Origin: CAZNNH01 sp964574335
GTDB lineage: Bacteria; Acidobacteriota; Vicinamibacteria; Fen-336
NCBI GenBank assembly: GCA_964574335.1
Contig: CAZNNH010000067.1
Coordinates: 1-29,779, forward strand
Reading direction: 5' to 3'
Length of the DNA stretch: 29,779 nucleotides
A model generated the notes under the pieces. That model was not told the origin of the DNA. It did no database searches and saw only the letters and a list, made by a program, of their open reading frames with translations. Positions 7,752-15,816 of this stretch are shown piece after piece; positions within the stretch are counted from its first letter, which is position 1, and each line of letters starts with the position of its first letter. The position numbers and the translations under genes were made by a program.

Positions 7752-9501
7752 GGCGCCCTTGAGCGATCCGGAGCCCCTTGGGGGGGCGAGCTGCCCCAAT
7801 GACGTGATCGGCGAGGTGCTGCCGATCGTGCGCGAGATCAACGCGGTCCTCGATCCCCAGACCCTGCTCGCCGACGTCGCCCGCAAGCTCAAGCGGCTGA
7901 TCGACTTCGCCTTCCTGGGGATCTTCCTGGTCGAGCCCGACGGCCGGCTGCGAGCCGCCCACACGGAGGGCTACGACGGGACCCAGGGTGGCGAGCCGGG
8001 CCGGTCCGGAGGCGGGATCGTCGAGGCCGCCGCCGCCGAGAGGCGGACCCTCTTCCTCCCCGACGTCCGGCAGGACCCGCGTCACGTGCCGCTGGTGCCG
8101 GGCGTGGTCGCCGAGCTGGCCATCCCGCTGATCCACCAGGCCCAGGTGGTGGGGGTCCTGAACATCGAGGGCCCGGATGCCGCCCCCTTCACCGCCGAGG
8201 TGCGCTGCGCGCTCCAGATCCTGGCCGACCACCTGGCGGTCGCCATCGCCAACGCCACCTCTCACGGAGAGACCCGCCGCTACGCCGAGCTGGTGACGAC
8301 CCTCTACGAGATCGGCCGCGAGACCGCCTCGATCCTGGCCCTCGACCAGCTCCTGCACCGGGTGGCCGAGTCGGTCAAGCGGGTGATCGACTACGAGATG
8401 TTCGGGATCCTGCTGCTCGACGAGGAGCGGCAGGAGCTGGTGCTGCGGCAGTCGGTGCGCTTCGGGGACTTCCCCAAGAAGCCCCGGATCCGTCTCGGCG
8501 AGGGGCTGTGCGGGATCGCCGCCCAGAGCAAGGAGGCGGTGCTGGTGAGCGACGTCAGCCGCGACCCCCGCTACCTCAGCCTGATCCCGCAGACCCGCTC
8601 CGAGCTGGTGATCCCCCTCGTCCACCAGGACCGGGTGGTGGGCGTGTTCGACCTGGAGTCGAGCGAGCTCGGCTGCTTCAAGGAGGAGCACGTCCAGGTG
8701 CTCACGCCGCTGGCCGCCCAGGTGGCCAGCGCCATCCAGAACGCCCGCCTGGTCGAGGACCTGCGGGCCCGCGAGACGCGGCGGGAGAAGGAGCTGGCCA
8801 TCGCCCGGCGGGTGCAGGAGGGGTTGTTCCCGGAAGAGACCCCGTGCGGGGACGGCTGGGAGGCCTTCGCCAGCTTCCTGCCGGCGCGGGAGATCGGCGG
8901 CGACCTCTACGACTTCTATCCCCTCGGCGAGCGCCTGCTGGGGCTGGCGGTGGGGGACGTCTCGGGCAAGGGCGTCCCGGCGGCGCTCTACGGCGCCTTC
9001 GCCTCCGGGGCGGTGCGGGGCCGCGCCTTCCAGCGCCATCCGCCGGCCGAGCTTCTGGGCAAGGTCAACCGCACCTTGAACCGGCGGGCGGTGGAGGGCT
9101 TCTACTGCACGCTGGCCTATGCCCTGTTCGACTTCGAGGCCCGGATCCTGCGCATCGCCAACTCCGGCCTCCCCTACCCCCTGCACTTCCGTGCCGAGAG
9201 CGGCCGCTGCCGGCGGCTGGAGATCGCCGGCCTGCCGCTCGGCGTGTTCCCCGACGCCCGCTACGAGGAGAAGAGCGTTCCCCTCGGGACCGGCGACGTC
9301 TTCCTGTTCTGCAGCGACGGGCTGGTGGAGACCCGCTGTGGCCTGGACGCCGACGTCTCGTGCCTGGAGCGCGAGGTCGAGCTCCACGCCGAGCGCCCCG
9401 CCGACCAGATCGGCGAGGCCATCCTGTCCGAGGTCCCGGCCTTCTCCGGGCGCGGCTCGCCGCCCGACGACGTGACGCTGGTGGTGGTCAAGGTGCTGTG
9501 A
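7750..9501 (+). CDS. GAF-GAF-SpoIIE-type serine phosphatase
   Basis: A 583-residue soluble signalling protein. Two GAF sensor domains (about residues 20-170 and 174-335) are joined by a short coiled helix (RARETRREKELAIARRVQEG) to a PPM/SpoIIE phosphatase domain (about 350-583). Metal-binding phosphatase motifs are intact: IGGDLYDFYPL, VGDVSGKGVPAALYGA, FLFCSDGLVE and PPDDVTLVVVK. Such RsbU-like enzymes dephosphorylate an anti-sigma-factor antagonist (STAS protein) in partner-switching stress regulation. No STAS or RsbW-like gene is seen nearby, so the partner is unknown. The start is uncertain: ATG 7750 overlaps a -10-like motif, and TTG 7759 or GTG 7804 are alternatives, all upstream of the first domain. 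The M3 peptidase gene follows after 49 nt. Confidence 0.9.
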   Translation: MAPLSDPEPLGGASCPNDVIGEVLPIVREINAVLDPQTLLADVARKLKRLIDFAFLGIFLVEPDGRLRAAHTEGYDGTQGGEPGRSGGGIVEAAAAERRTLFLPDVRQDPRHVPLVPGVVAELAIPLIHQAQVVGVLNIEGPDAAPFTAEVRCALQILADHLAVAIANATSHGETRRYAELVTTLYEIGRETASILALDQLLHRVAESVKRVIDYEMFGILLLDEERQELVLRQSVRFGDFPKKPRIRLGEGLCGIAAQSKEAVLVSDVSRDPRYLSLIPQTRSELVIPLVHQDRVVGVFDLESSELGCFKEEHVQVLTPLAAQVASAIQNARLVEDLRARETRREKELAIARRVQEGLFPEETPCGDGWEAFASFLPAREIGGDLYDFYPLGERLLGLAVGDVSGKGVPAALYGAFASGAVRGRAFQRHPPAELLGKVNRTLNRRAVEGFYCTLAYALFDFEARILRIANSGLPYPLHFRAESGRCRRLEIAGLPLGVFPDARYEEKSVPLGTGDVFLFCSDGLVETRCGLDADVSCLEREVELHAERPADQIGEAILSEVPAFSGRGSPPDDVTLVVVKVL

Positions 9502-9550
9502 GGCCGGAAGACCGCTCGCCTGCCGCGAGCTTCGACGAAAGGAGACCCAC

Positions 9551-11470
9551 ATGGCCTGGCGTGAGGCGGCCGTTCTCTCGTCCGTGTGCCTGCTGACGGG
9601 AGTCGTGGACGCTCCCGCCGACGAGCTTCCCACACACGTGCCGGACGCCACCGAGGCACGCTCGGCGATCCCCGAGGTCTACAAGTGGGACCTCACGCCG
9701 CTGTTCGGGTCGGACCAGGCCTGGGACGAGGCCCGGACCCGGCTGCTGGCCGAGATCCCGGGCTTGACCCGGTATCGGGGACGGCTCGACGACCCGGAGC
9801 AGCTCCGGGCCTGCCTCTCGAGGTACTTCGAGCTGCACCGCTCCGCCGACCTCGTCGCCCTCTACGCCAACCTGCGCAACAGCACCTCGCTCTCCGACCC
9901 GGCCACCACCGCCATGTTCCAGCAGGGTCTTCAGGCGATGGAGGAACTGATGCGGACCGCCGCCTTCATCCGCACCGAGGTCCTGCCTCTGTCCGAGGAG
10001 AGACTGTCGGCCGCCTACGCCGACCAGCCGGCGCTTGTCGAGTACCGCCCCTACCTGGACAACCTGCGGCGGCGGAAGGGGCGGGTCCTGTCGCCGGACG
10101 CCGAGCACGCCCTGTCCCTCCTGGGCGACAACCTGTGGGCCGAGGTCGAGCTGTCGGAGATGCCCTCGTCGGTGGAGGACGTCTTCTCGGCGCTCTTGAC
10201 CGACATCCCCTGGCCCGCCGTCCGGGACGAGCAGGGCCAGCCGGTGAAGCTCACCCTGGCCAACTACTCGCGCTTCCGGGAGTCGCCGCGCCGGGAGGTG
10301 CGCCGCGCCGCCGTGGCCGGCCTGTTCTCATCGCTCCGCCAGTACCAGCACGCCCTGGCCGCCGCCCTCGCGGGCCAGCTCGAGCTGGACGTCGCCTACG
10401 CCCGCGCCCGCTCCTATCCCACGGCGCTCGAGGCCTACCTCGACAAGGAGGGGATCGACGTGGCCGTCTTCGACAACCTGGTGGCCACCGTCGATGCCCA
10501 CCTGCCGCTCTTGCATCGCTACGTCGAGGTGCGGAAGCGGGCGCTCGGGCTCCCCGACCTCCACCTCTACGATCTCTACGTCCCGCTCGCCGCCGAGGTC
10601 TCGACCCGTATCCCCTTCACGGAAGCGCAGGCCACCATCGCCGAGGCCCTGAAGCCGCTCGGCCCCGAGTACGCGAAGGTGCTGGCCGAGGGTCTCGACC
10701 CGAGGAACGGCTGGCTCGACCTCTATCCCCATCGCGACAAGCGCAGCGGCGCCTTCTCGCTGGCCACCTACGGACCGCACCCGTACGTGTTCACCAACTA
10801 CCAGGACTCCCTCGACGACATGTCCACCCTGGCCCACGAGTACGGCCACGCCCTTCACTCCTACCTGGCCATGAAGGGGCGCCCCTACGCCGACTTCCGC
10901 TACACCACCTTCCTGGCTGAGGTCGCCTCCACCTGCAACGAGGCGTTGCTCAGCGACTACCTGGTGGCCCGGACCTCGGACAAGGCACAGAAGGCCTACC
11001 TGCTGGTGGGGCTGCTCGAGACCATCCGGACCACCATCTTCCGTCAGACCATGTTCGCCGAGTTCGAGCGGGCCGCCCACGAGCTGGTAGAGGCCGGCAC
11101 GCCGGTCACGGCGCCGAGGCTGGAGGGGATCTACCGCGCCTTGCTCGAGAAGTACTACGGACCCGGCTACACCCTCGACCCGGACGACGGCCTGGAGTGG
11201 GGCTACGTCCCGCACTTCTACTACAAGTACTACGTGTACAGCTATGCCACCGGACTGGCCTCCGGCATCGCCGTGGCCGACCGGATCCGGGAGCAGGGCC
11301 CGCCGGCGGCCCAGGCCTATCTCGGGATGCTCCGTGCCGGCGCCGCCGAGCCCTCGCTCGACCTGCTGCGCAAGGCCGGCGTCGATCTGACCCGACCGGA
11401 CGCCATCGAGGCCTCGATGGCGAGGTTCGGACGGACGCTGGACGAAGTGGAAGGCTTGTTGAAGCCGTAA
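9551..11470 (+). CDS. pepF: Secreted M3 family oligoendopeptidase (PepF-like)
   Basis: A 639-residue zinc metallopeptidase of family M3, oligoendopeptidase F type, cleaving short peptides. The zinc site HEYGH is at residues 429-433 (LAHEYGHALHSYLAMKGRP), with the third ligand E457 in FLAEVASTCNEALLSDYL. Late conserved parts include YVPHFYYKYYVYSYATG. The N-terminus (AAVLSSVCLLTGVVDAPADE) looks like a weak signal peptide, so a periplasmic location is likely but not certain; many PepF are cytosolic. ATG 9551 has a good ribosome site (AAAGGAGA at 9538-9545). It is 49 nt after the phosphatase gene and may be transcribed with it. Full length for the family, no defect seen. Confidence 0.92.
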   Translation: MAWREAAVLSSVCLLTGVVDAPADELPTHVPDATEARSAIPEVYKWDLTPLFGSDQAWDEARTRLLAEIPGLTRYRGRLDDPEQLRACLSRYFELHRSADLVALYANLRNSTSLSDPATTAMFQQGLQAMEELMRTAAFIRTEVLPLSEERLSAAYADQPALVEYRPYLDNLRRRKGRVLSPDAEHALSLLGDNLWAEVELSEMPSSVEDVFSALLTDIPWPAVRDEQGQPVKLTLANYSRFRESPRREVRRAAVAGLFSSLRQYQHALAAALAGQLELDVAYARARSYPTALEAYLDKEGIDVAVFDNLVATVDAHLPLLHRYVEVRKRALGLPDLHLYDLYVPLAAEVSTRIPFTEAQATIAEALKPLGPEYAKVLAEGLDPRNGWLDLYPHRDKRSGAFSLATYGPHPYVFTNYQDSLDDMSTLAHEYGHALHSYLAMKGRPYADFRYTTFLAEVASTCNEALLSDYLVARTSDKAQKAYLLVGLLETIRTTIFRQTMFAEFERAAHELVEAGTPVTAPRLEGIYRALLEKYYGPGYTLDPDDGLEWGYVPHFYYKYYVYSYATGLASGIAVADRIREQGPPAAQAYLGMLRAGAAEPSLDLLRKAGVDLTRPDAIEASMARFGRTLDEVEGLLKP

Positions 11471-11541
11471 GGTGGCGCGCTCCGGGGCGCCGCTTCGCGC
11501 GCTCCGGCCTGATCCGCCGCCTTGGGAGCCGGCGCGGCGGA

Positions 11542-11596
11542 TATCGGCATTCATCAACGAGTCGCGCGCTTCGGGCGGGCACGTGCTAGATTTGCG
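11542..11596 (+). repeat. Left copy of a 55-bp duplication flanking the N run (assembly artefact)
   Basis: These 55 bases are identical to 11697-11751. They abut the run of N. They include the TGCTAGATT motif and end four bases short of where the DUF1080 start codon would follow. A 55-base exact contig-end overlap is what a de Bruijn assembler with k=55 leaves, so this is probably one genomic copy written twice. Confidence 0.85.
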
Positions 11597-11696
11597 NNNN
11601 NNNNNNNNNNNNNNNNNNNNNNNNNNNNNNNNNNNNNNNNNNNNNNNNNNNNNNNNNNNNNNNNNNNNNNNNNNNNNNNNNNNNNNNNNNNNNNNN
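11597..11696. other. Assembly gap, exactly 100 N
   Basis: A run of exactly 100 N, the conventional placeholder for a gap of unknown size. Because both flanks carry the same 55 bases, the contigs probably overlap and the real gap length is zero. Putative reading frames crossing the N run are not real. Confidence 0.95.
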
Positions 11697-11751
11697 TATC
11701 GGCATTCATCAACGAGTCGCGCGCTTCGGGCGGGCACGTGCTAGATTTGCG
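11697..11751 (+). repeat. Right copy of the 55-bp duplication, directly upstream of the DUF1080 gene
   Basis: Exact copy of 11542-11596. It contains the only sequence visible upstream of the DUF1080 start codon, including its likely -10. The rest of this 284-base intergenic stretch (11471-11754) shows no gene. Confidence 0.85.
11739..11747 (+). promoter_or_regulatory. Extended -10 TGCTAGATT predicting a leaderless mRNA
   Basis: TGC followed by TAGATT (11742-11747). The A of the start codon is at 11755, only seven bases after the hexamer, which is where transcription would begin. No ribosome site can fit between. This predicts a leaderless transcript for the DUF1080 gene. Confidence 0.55.
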
Positions 11752-11754
11752 TCC

Positions 11755-12480
11755 ATGAAGAAGACATGGCTCCTCTGTCTCGCGCTCGTGGCCCTGGCCG
11801 CCGGCCTGGCCTTCGCCGACGAGGGCTTTGTCTCCCTGTTCAACGGCAAGGACCTGACCGGCTGGAAGGTGCCCGAGGGCGACAACGGCCACTGGAAGGT
11901 GAAGGACGGCGTCATCGACTACGACGCCCGCAGCGAGGCCCCCGGGGACAAGGACCTCTGGACCGAGAAGTCGTTCTCCGACTTCGTGCTGCGCATCGAC
12001 TGGCGGATCAAGCAGACCCACGGCGCCTACCCGATGAGCGAGATCCTGCCGGACGGCACCAACAAGAAGGACAAAGACGGCAAGGAGATCGTCATCGAGC
12101 GGCCCAACGCCGACTCCGGGATCTTCCTGCGCGGCTCGTCCAAGGCCCAGGTCAACATCTGGTGCTGGCCGGTCGGGTCGGGAGAGGTCTGGGGCTACCG
12201 CACCGACGGGAGTCTGCCGCCAGCGGTGCGTGCCGCGGTGGTCCCCAAGGTGCACGCCGACAACCCGGTGGGGGAGTGGAACCACTACGAGATCACCATG
12301 AAGGGCGACCGGCTCACCGTGAGGCTCAACGACGAGCTGGTGATCGAGGACGCCCAGCTTCCCGGTGTGCCCGAGCGGGGCCCGATCGGCCTCCAGCACC
12401 ACGGCGGTTTCGAAGACGGCCACTACGACAGCGCCTCCAGCCTGGTCCAGTTCCGCAACCTCTCGATCCGCGAGCCGTAG
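11755..12480 (+). CDS. Secreted DUF1080 (3-keto-disaccharide hydrolase domain) protein
   Basis: A 241-residue exported protein with a single DUF1080 domain (PF06439), a concanavalin-like jelly-roll fold; some members hydrolyse 3-keto-glycosides. The signal peptide is clear: MKKTWLLCLALVALAAGLAF, probably cleaved after AFA. Family hallmarks follow: FVSLFNGKDLTGWKVPEGDN, then WKVKDGVIDY, a DSGIFLRG motif, the segment GEWNHYEITMKGDRLTVRLN and the closing GPIGLQHHGG. It lies in the periplasm or outside the cell. The specific sugar substrate cannot be told. The start is supported by the signal peptide and by the promoter motif ending 7 nt before it; there is no ribosome site. Confidence 0.9.
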   Translation: MKKTWLLCLALVALAAGLAFADEGFVSLFNGKDLTGWKVPEGDNGHWKVKDGVIDYDARSEAPGDKDLWTEKSFSDFVLRIDWRIKQTHGAYPMSEILPDGTNKKDKDGKEIVIERPNADSGIFLRGSSKAQVNIWCWPVGSGEVWGYRTDGSLPPAVRAAVVPKVHADNPVGEWNHYEITMKGDRLTVRLNDELVIEDAQLPGVPERGPIGLQHHGGFEDGHYDSASSLVQFRNLSIREP

Positions 12481-12510
12481 AAACCCGGGGACACAATACG
12501 GGTTTTCGGG
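12481..12510 (+). repeat. Solitary REP-like element / weak hairpin after the DUF1080 gene
   Basis: Directly after the stop codon, AAACCCG (12481-12487) pairs with CGGGTTT (12499-12505). The loop and right arm read GGGGACACAATACGGGTTTT, close to the GGGGACATGATCCGGGTTT core of the cluster at 25957-26168. It is probably a diverged member of the same dispersed family. It could also act as a weak terminator, since a T4 run follows. Confidence 0.5.
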
Positions 12511-12550
12511 CCGCGATCCGGGGAGGAGACACCACCGAGAGGAGGAGGTG

Positions 12551-13453
12551 ATGGCCGAGCCCCTGCGCGTCGGCATGGTTCCCAAGAGCACGGCCAACCC
12601 CTACTTCGTGAGCTGCCGGCAAGGAGCGGAGGAGGCGGCCGCCGAGCTGGGCGTCGACCTGCTGTGGGACGGGCCGGAGACGGACGACGCGTCCCGTCAG
12701 GCGCGGGTGGTCGAGGCGCTGGCTGCCCGGGGCGCCGCGGTGATCGCCGTGAGCGCGATCGCCAAGAGCCTCTCGCCGAGCTTGAAGACGCTCCGGCGGC
12801 GGGGCGTCAAGGTGCTCACCTGGGACGCCGACGTCGAGCCGGCGGCCCGCGACTTCTTCGTCACCCAGGCCACCCCCGACGGCATCGCCCAGGCCCTCGC
12901 CTTCGAGGCCGCGCGGGTCCTGCTCGGACGGGGCGAGCTGGCGATCCTCACCACCTCCCAGGAGTCCTCGAACCAGCGCCTGTGGCTCGAGCGGATGCAG
13001 GCTCGCCTCCGTGAGACCTATCCGGACCTGCGCGTCGGTGCGATCCTGCAGACGCCCGACGAGGAAGAGAGCGCGCGCGAGGCGATCGCCGAGCTGCTCC
13101 GGAGCCAGCCCCAGGTGGGGGCCATCGTCTGCCTCTTCGCTCCCGGCGTCCCCGGCGTCGCCCGGGCCATCAAGGCCTCCGGCAGCGGCGCCCGCGCGAT
13201 CGGCCTCTCCATGCCCGGCACCTGTCGCGACGGGATCACCGACGGCTCGATCGAGAGCGTCGTCACCTGGAGCACCGTCGACCTCGGCTACCTGACCGTC
13301 CAGGCCGCCGCTGCACTGGCTGCCGGCTCGCTGACCGCCGAGAGCCACTCGCTCCGGGCGGGCCGCCTGGGCACCATCATGATCCGCGGCGACGAGGTCC
13401 GCCTCGGCCGTCCTCACATTGTCAACCGCGCCAACCTCACCGACTTTCTCTGA
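12551..13453 (+). CDS. Orphan sugar-binding-protein homologue without signal peptide
   Basis: A 300-residue protein of the periplasmic-binding-protein-like fold I, RhaS/LsrB/RbsB type (Peripla_BP_4). It begins MAEPLRVGMVPKSTANPYFV, with SCRQGAEEAAAELGVDLLWD and ITDGSIESVVTWSTVDLGYL further on, all typical of ABC sugar-binding proteins. Unlike those, it has no signal peptide: the mature-type first strand starts at residue 5. ATG 12551 is fixed by a very strong ribosome site (AGGAGG ending 2 nt before). No in-frame upstream extension adds a hydrophobic segment, and no ABC ATPase or permease gene is nearby. It may be a cytoplasmic ligand sensor, or a substrate protein whose partners are elsewhere. 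Confidence 0.82.
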   Translation: MAEPLRVGMVPKSTANPYFVSCRQGAEEAAAELGVDLLWDGPETDDASRQARVVEALAARGAAVIAVSAIAKSLSPSLKTLRRRGVKVLTWDADVEPAARDFFVTQATPDGIAQALAFEAARVLLGRGELAILTTSQESSNQRLWLERMQARLRETYPDLRVGAILQTPDEEESAREAIAELLRSQPQVGAIVCLFAPGVPGVARAIKASGSGARAIGLSMPGTCRDGITDGSIESVVTWSTVDLGYLTVQAAAALAAGSLTAESHSLRAGRLGTIMIRGDEVRLGRPHIVNRANLTDFL

Positions 13454-13567
13454 GCCGCAGCGCCAATCCGAACTGGGCCCGCCACTCCTTCCGATAGGTG
13501 CTCGGCCGGCCGCGGCGCAAGGCGCGACGGCGCAGCGGCTCGCCCCAGGCACGGCGGGAGGAGCCTC

Positions 13568-13576
13568 TGGTATCAT
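13568..13576 (+). promoter_or_regulatory. Extended -10 TGGTATCAT for the HEAT-repeat gene
   Basis: TGG followed by TATCAT (13571-13576). Predicted transcription start near 13583, about 36 nt before GTG 13619. No convincing -35. Confidence 0.5.
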
Positions 13577-13618
13577 CACAAAGGCTCGAGATGCTCGAGC
13601 GTGCCGGGAGGCTTCTTG

Positions 13619-15700
13619 GTGGGCCAGGCGAGCGGCGGCACCGCGGGTCACCTCCGATCAGCCTCGCACGAGGCGCTGGCGGACTTCATCCTCTCCTTCG
13701 TCCAGGCGCTGCTGCGCACCGGCTACTACCTCTCCGACCACCCCGAGGCGCAGAAGGCCAAGGTTGGTCTCTACCAGCGCTTCCGCAGCCTGTTCCAGGG
13801 TCGCCACGAGCTGACCTTCATGCTCCAGGACTCGGGCGGCGCCGGCGGCGTCCTGGTGGAGGGGGCGCTTCCGGAGCCGCAGCGGCTGAGCGCCCTGATG
13901 GCGGCAGGGATGGCCGAGGTGTACGCCACCCGGCTGGCCCAGTTCCTGGAGCGCAAGCAGCTCGTCTCGCTCACCCTCAAGGAGCGGATGGCCGAGGCCG
14001 AGTTCTCGCACTTCGTCGACGCGTTGAGCGAGCCCGCCGCCGCGGTCCTCGACGGCGCCGCCAAGGACCAGTTCCTGAAGCACCTGAAGGACCGCGGCAT
14101 CTCCCACTTCTCGCTGGTTTTCCGGGAGGACCTGCTTCGCGAGGACCGGCGCCTCCCGTGGCGGGTGCAGCTCGCCATCGCCCGGCTGCAGAAGGACCTC
14201 CACGGCATACCGATGTTCCAGCGCATGGACGCGGCCGGCCTCAAGAAGGTCCGCCAGCAGGTGCTGCACGACGTGCTGCGGCCGATCACGCGCGCCGACC
14301 TGCTGGCGGCGATCCTGGTGAACAGCGACCTGGCCGAGAGCGCCGAGGTGTCGGCTCAGGACATCGAGCACGAGATCGTGGACTTCGTGCCGGCGCCGCT
14401 TCTGATACCCACCGCCCGGGCGGCACTCGAGGGTCACGCCGAATCGGCCGACGCCGCGGGATCCGATCGCCGGAAGCGGGCGCTGGTGCGCCTGGCGCTG
14501 CGCGCCCGCGACAGCCAGGTACCGCAAGCGCTGGGGCTGTTTCGGGAGCTGTTCGACAAGGGTTTCGTGACCCTGGAGCGACTCCCTCCCGAGCTGCGCA
14601 CCCAGATCGAGCGGGAGCAGGCCACCGACCGCTACCTCGCCAAGGGCGCCGCGTTCCGCGGGGCGCTCGAGATCGAGTCCGAGCCCCTCGCCTACGAGAG
14701 GAAGGCGCGCTTCGTCCTCGACCTCTTCCCCGAGCTGCTGCGCCGCAGCCTGCTCGACGAGGTGCTGGTGCTGCTGACCCTGCTCCGGGGCCACTCGGCG
14801 CTGGGCGGCCCGCGGGCCGAGGTGGCGTCGCGCCTGCTGGACGAGGTGACCCGGGGCCCGGTGGCCGGCCAGCTCAAGCAACGGTTCCTGACCGGTCACA
14901 AGGAGGACCGGGTGGCGCTGGGGCCCATCTACCGGCTGCTGGGAGAGGCGATGGAAGCCCAGCTCCTGGAGATCCTGCGCGAGGCCGCGGATCCCTGGGT
15001 CCGCAAGAACGCCTGCGAGGAGCTGCTCCATCAGGGGCCGAAGACCAAGAACGCGATCCTGGCCGAGCTGGCGCGCGGGACCTTCTCTGCCAAGTCGCTC
15101 GCCGAGCTGCTGATGGTGTTCGGCGAGGTCGGCGACGACTCTCCCGAGATCGTCCAGACGTTGCGCGCCTACCTGCGCCACGCCGAGCCGCACGTGCGAG
15201 AGGAGGCGGCCTGGTCGCTCTGTCGGCTGCTGGGGGTGGCCGAGGAGGAGGCCTTCCTCCTGCTCCTGGAGGACCCCGACCTCGGGGTCAAGAAGCGCGC
15301 CCTGCGCTGCCTGCGGACCGTCAAGAGCCGACGCGCCTTCGAGCGGGTGGTGGCGCTCCTGGCCCGGGCCGAGCAGCAGCCGCCGCTGCGCCCGCTGGCG
15401 CCGCACCTGATCGCGTCGCTCAAAGAGCTGGCCGAGGTCTCCCACGCCCGCGGGGGCGACGCCGAGCGGTACCTGGTCGAGCGGCTCAGGCAGGGCCAGG
15501 CCCACGGCCTACGGGCGTTGCTGCAGCGGGTGCAGCACACCGTCGACGAGGAGGGAGTGCTGGCGATCTGCGACGCCCTCGGCTTCGTGGGAACCGAGCC
15601 GTCCCGGCAGATGCTCGGTGAGCTCGTCAAGAGCGTCAGCGCCCAGGGCCGCCGGCGGGTGGAGCAGGCCCTCTCGCGGGTGGCGGGCCGGGCTCGCTGA
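13619..15700 (+). CDS. HEAT-repeat protein
   Basis: A 693-residue soluble protein of unknown role. The C-terminal half is built of HEAT-like alpha repeats (e.g. AYLRHAEPHVREEAAWSLCR, FLLLLEDPDLGVKKRALRCL), which normally form a protein-binding solenoid. The N-terminal 300 residues (ILSFVQALLRTGYYLSDHPE, FRSLFQGRHELTFMLQD) resemble uncharacterised regions that accompany HEAT repeats in other bacteria; I do not recognise a catalytic motif. GTG 13619 is preferred because GGGAGG lies 7 nt upstream of it and a promoter motif is well placed; GTG 13601 in the same frame lacks a ribosome site. No signal peptide or membrane segment. It is followed by the histidine kinase gene on the same strand after 116 nt. 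Confidence 0.8.
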   Translation: MGQASGGTAGHLRSASHEALADFILSFVQALLRTGYYLSDHPEAQKAKVGLYQRFRSLFQGRHELTFMLQDSGGAGGVLVEGALPEPQRLSALMAAGMAEVYATRLAQFLERKQLVSLTLKERMAEAEFSHFVDALSEPAAAVLDGAAKDQFLKHLKDRGISHFSLVFREDLLREDRRLPWRVQLAIARLQKDLHGIPMFQRMDAAGLKKVRQQVLHDVLRPITRADLLAAILVNSDLAESAEVSAQDIEHEIVDFVPAPLLIPTARAALEGHAESADAAGSDRRKRALVRLALRARDSQVPQALGLFRELFDKGFVTLERLPPELRTQIEREQATDRYLAKGAAFRGALEIESEPLAYERKARFVLDLFPELLRRSLLDEVLVLLTLLRGHSALGGPRAEVASRLLDEVTRGPVAGQLKQRFLTGHKEDRVALGPIYRLLGEAMEAQLLEILREAADPWVRKNACEELLHQGPKTKNAILAELARGTFSAKSLAELLMVFGEVGDDSPEIVQTLRAYLRHAEPHVREEAAWSLCRLLGVAEEEAFLLLLEDPDLGVKKRALRCLRTVKSRRAFERVVALLARAEQQPPLRPLAPHLIASLKELAEVSHARGGDAERYLVERLRQGQAHGLRALLQRVQHTVDEEGVLAICDALGFVGTEPSRQMLGELVKSVSAQGRRRVEQALSRVAGRAR

Positions 15701-15747
15701 GCCGACGGACCGCCGTCGCTGCCGCTCCGAACGGTCCCGGACGCGCC

Positions 15748-15756
15748 TGGTATACT
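15748..15756 (+). promoter_or_regulatory. Extended -10 TGGTATACT for the hybrid histidine kinase gene
   Basis: TGG followed by TATACT (15751-15756), the best match to the consensus in this window. Predicted start of transcription near 15763, about 54 nt before GTG 15817. Confidence 0.55.
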
Positions 15757-15816
15757 CGGCGGCAGAGAACGCCGCCGTCCCGTTTGAGCCCGAGACCTTC
15801 CGAGAAGGGGGCGAGC

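Noticed and set aside
6976..9651. An 891-residue minus frame that extends the DUF47 gene across the phosphatase gene
   Set aside because: The DUF47 protein starts at ATG 7626 with a ribosome site and promoter; the extension is antisense to a clear GAF-SpoIIE gene.
11472..11758. ORFs crossing the N run, and a 55-bp direct repeat that could pass for an attachment site or operator pair
   Set aside because: N bases carry no information, and the repeat length and position match a k-mer contig overlap. There is no integrase or mobile gene nearby.
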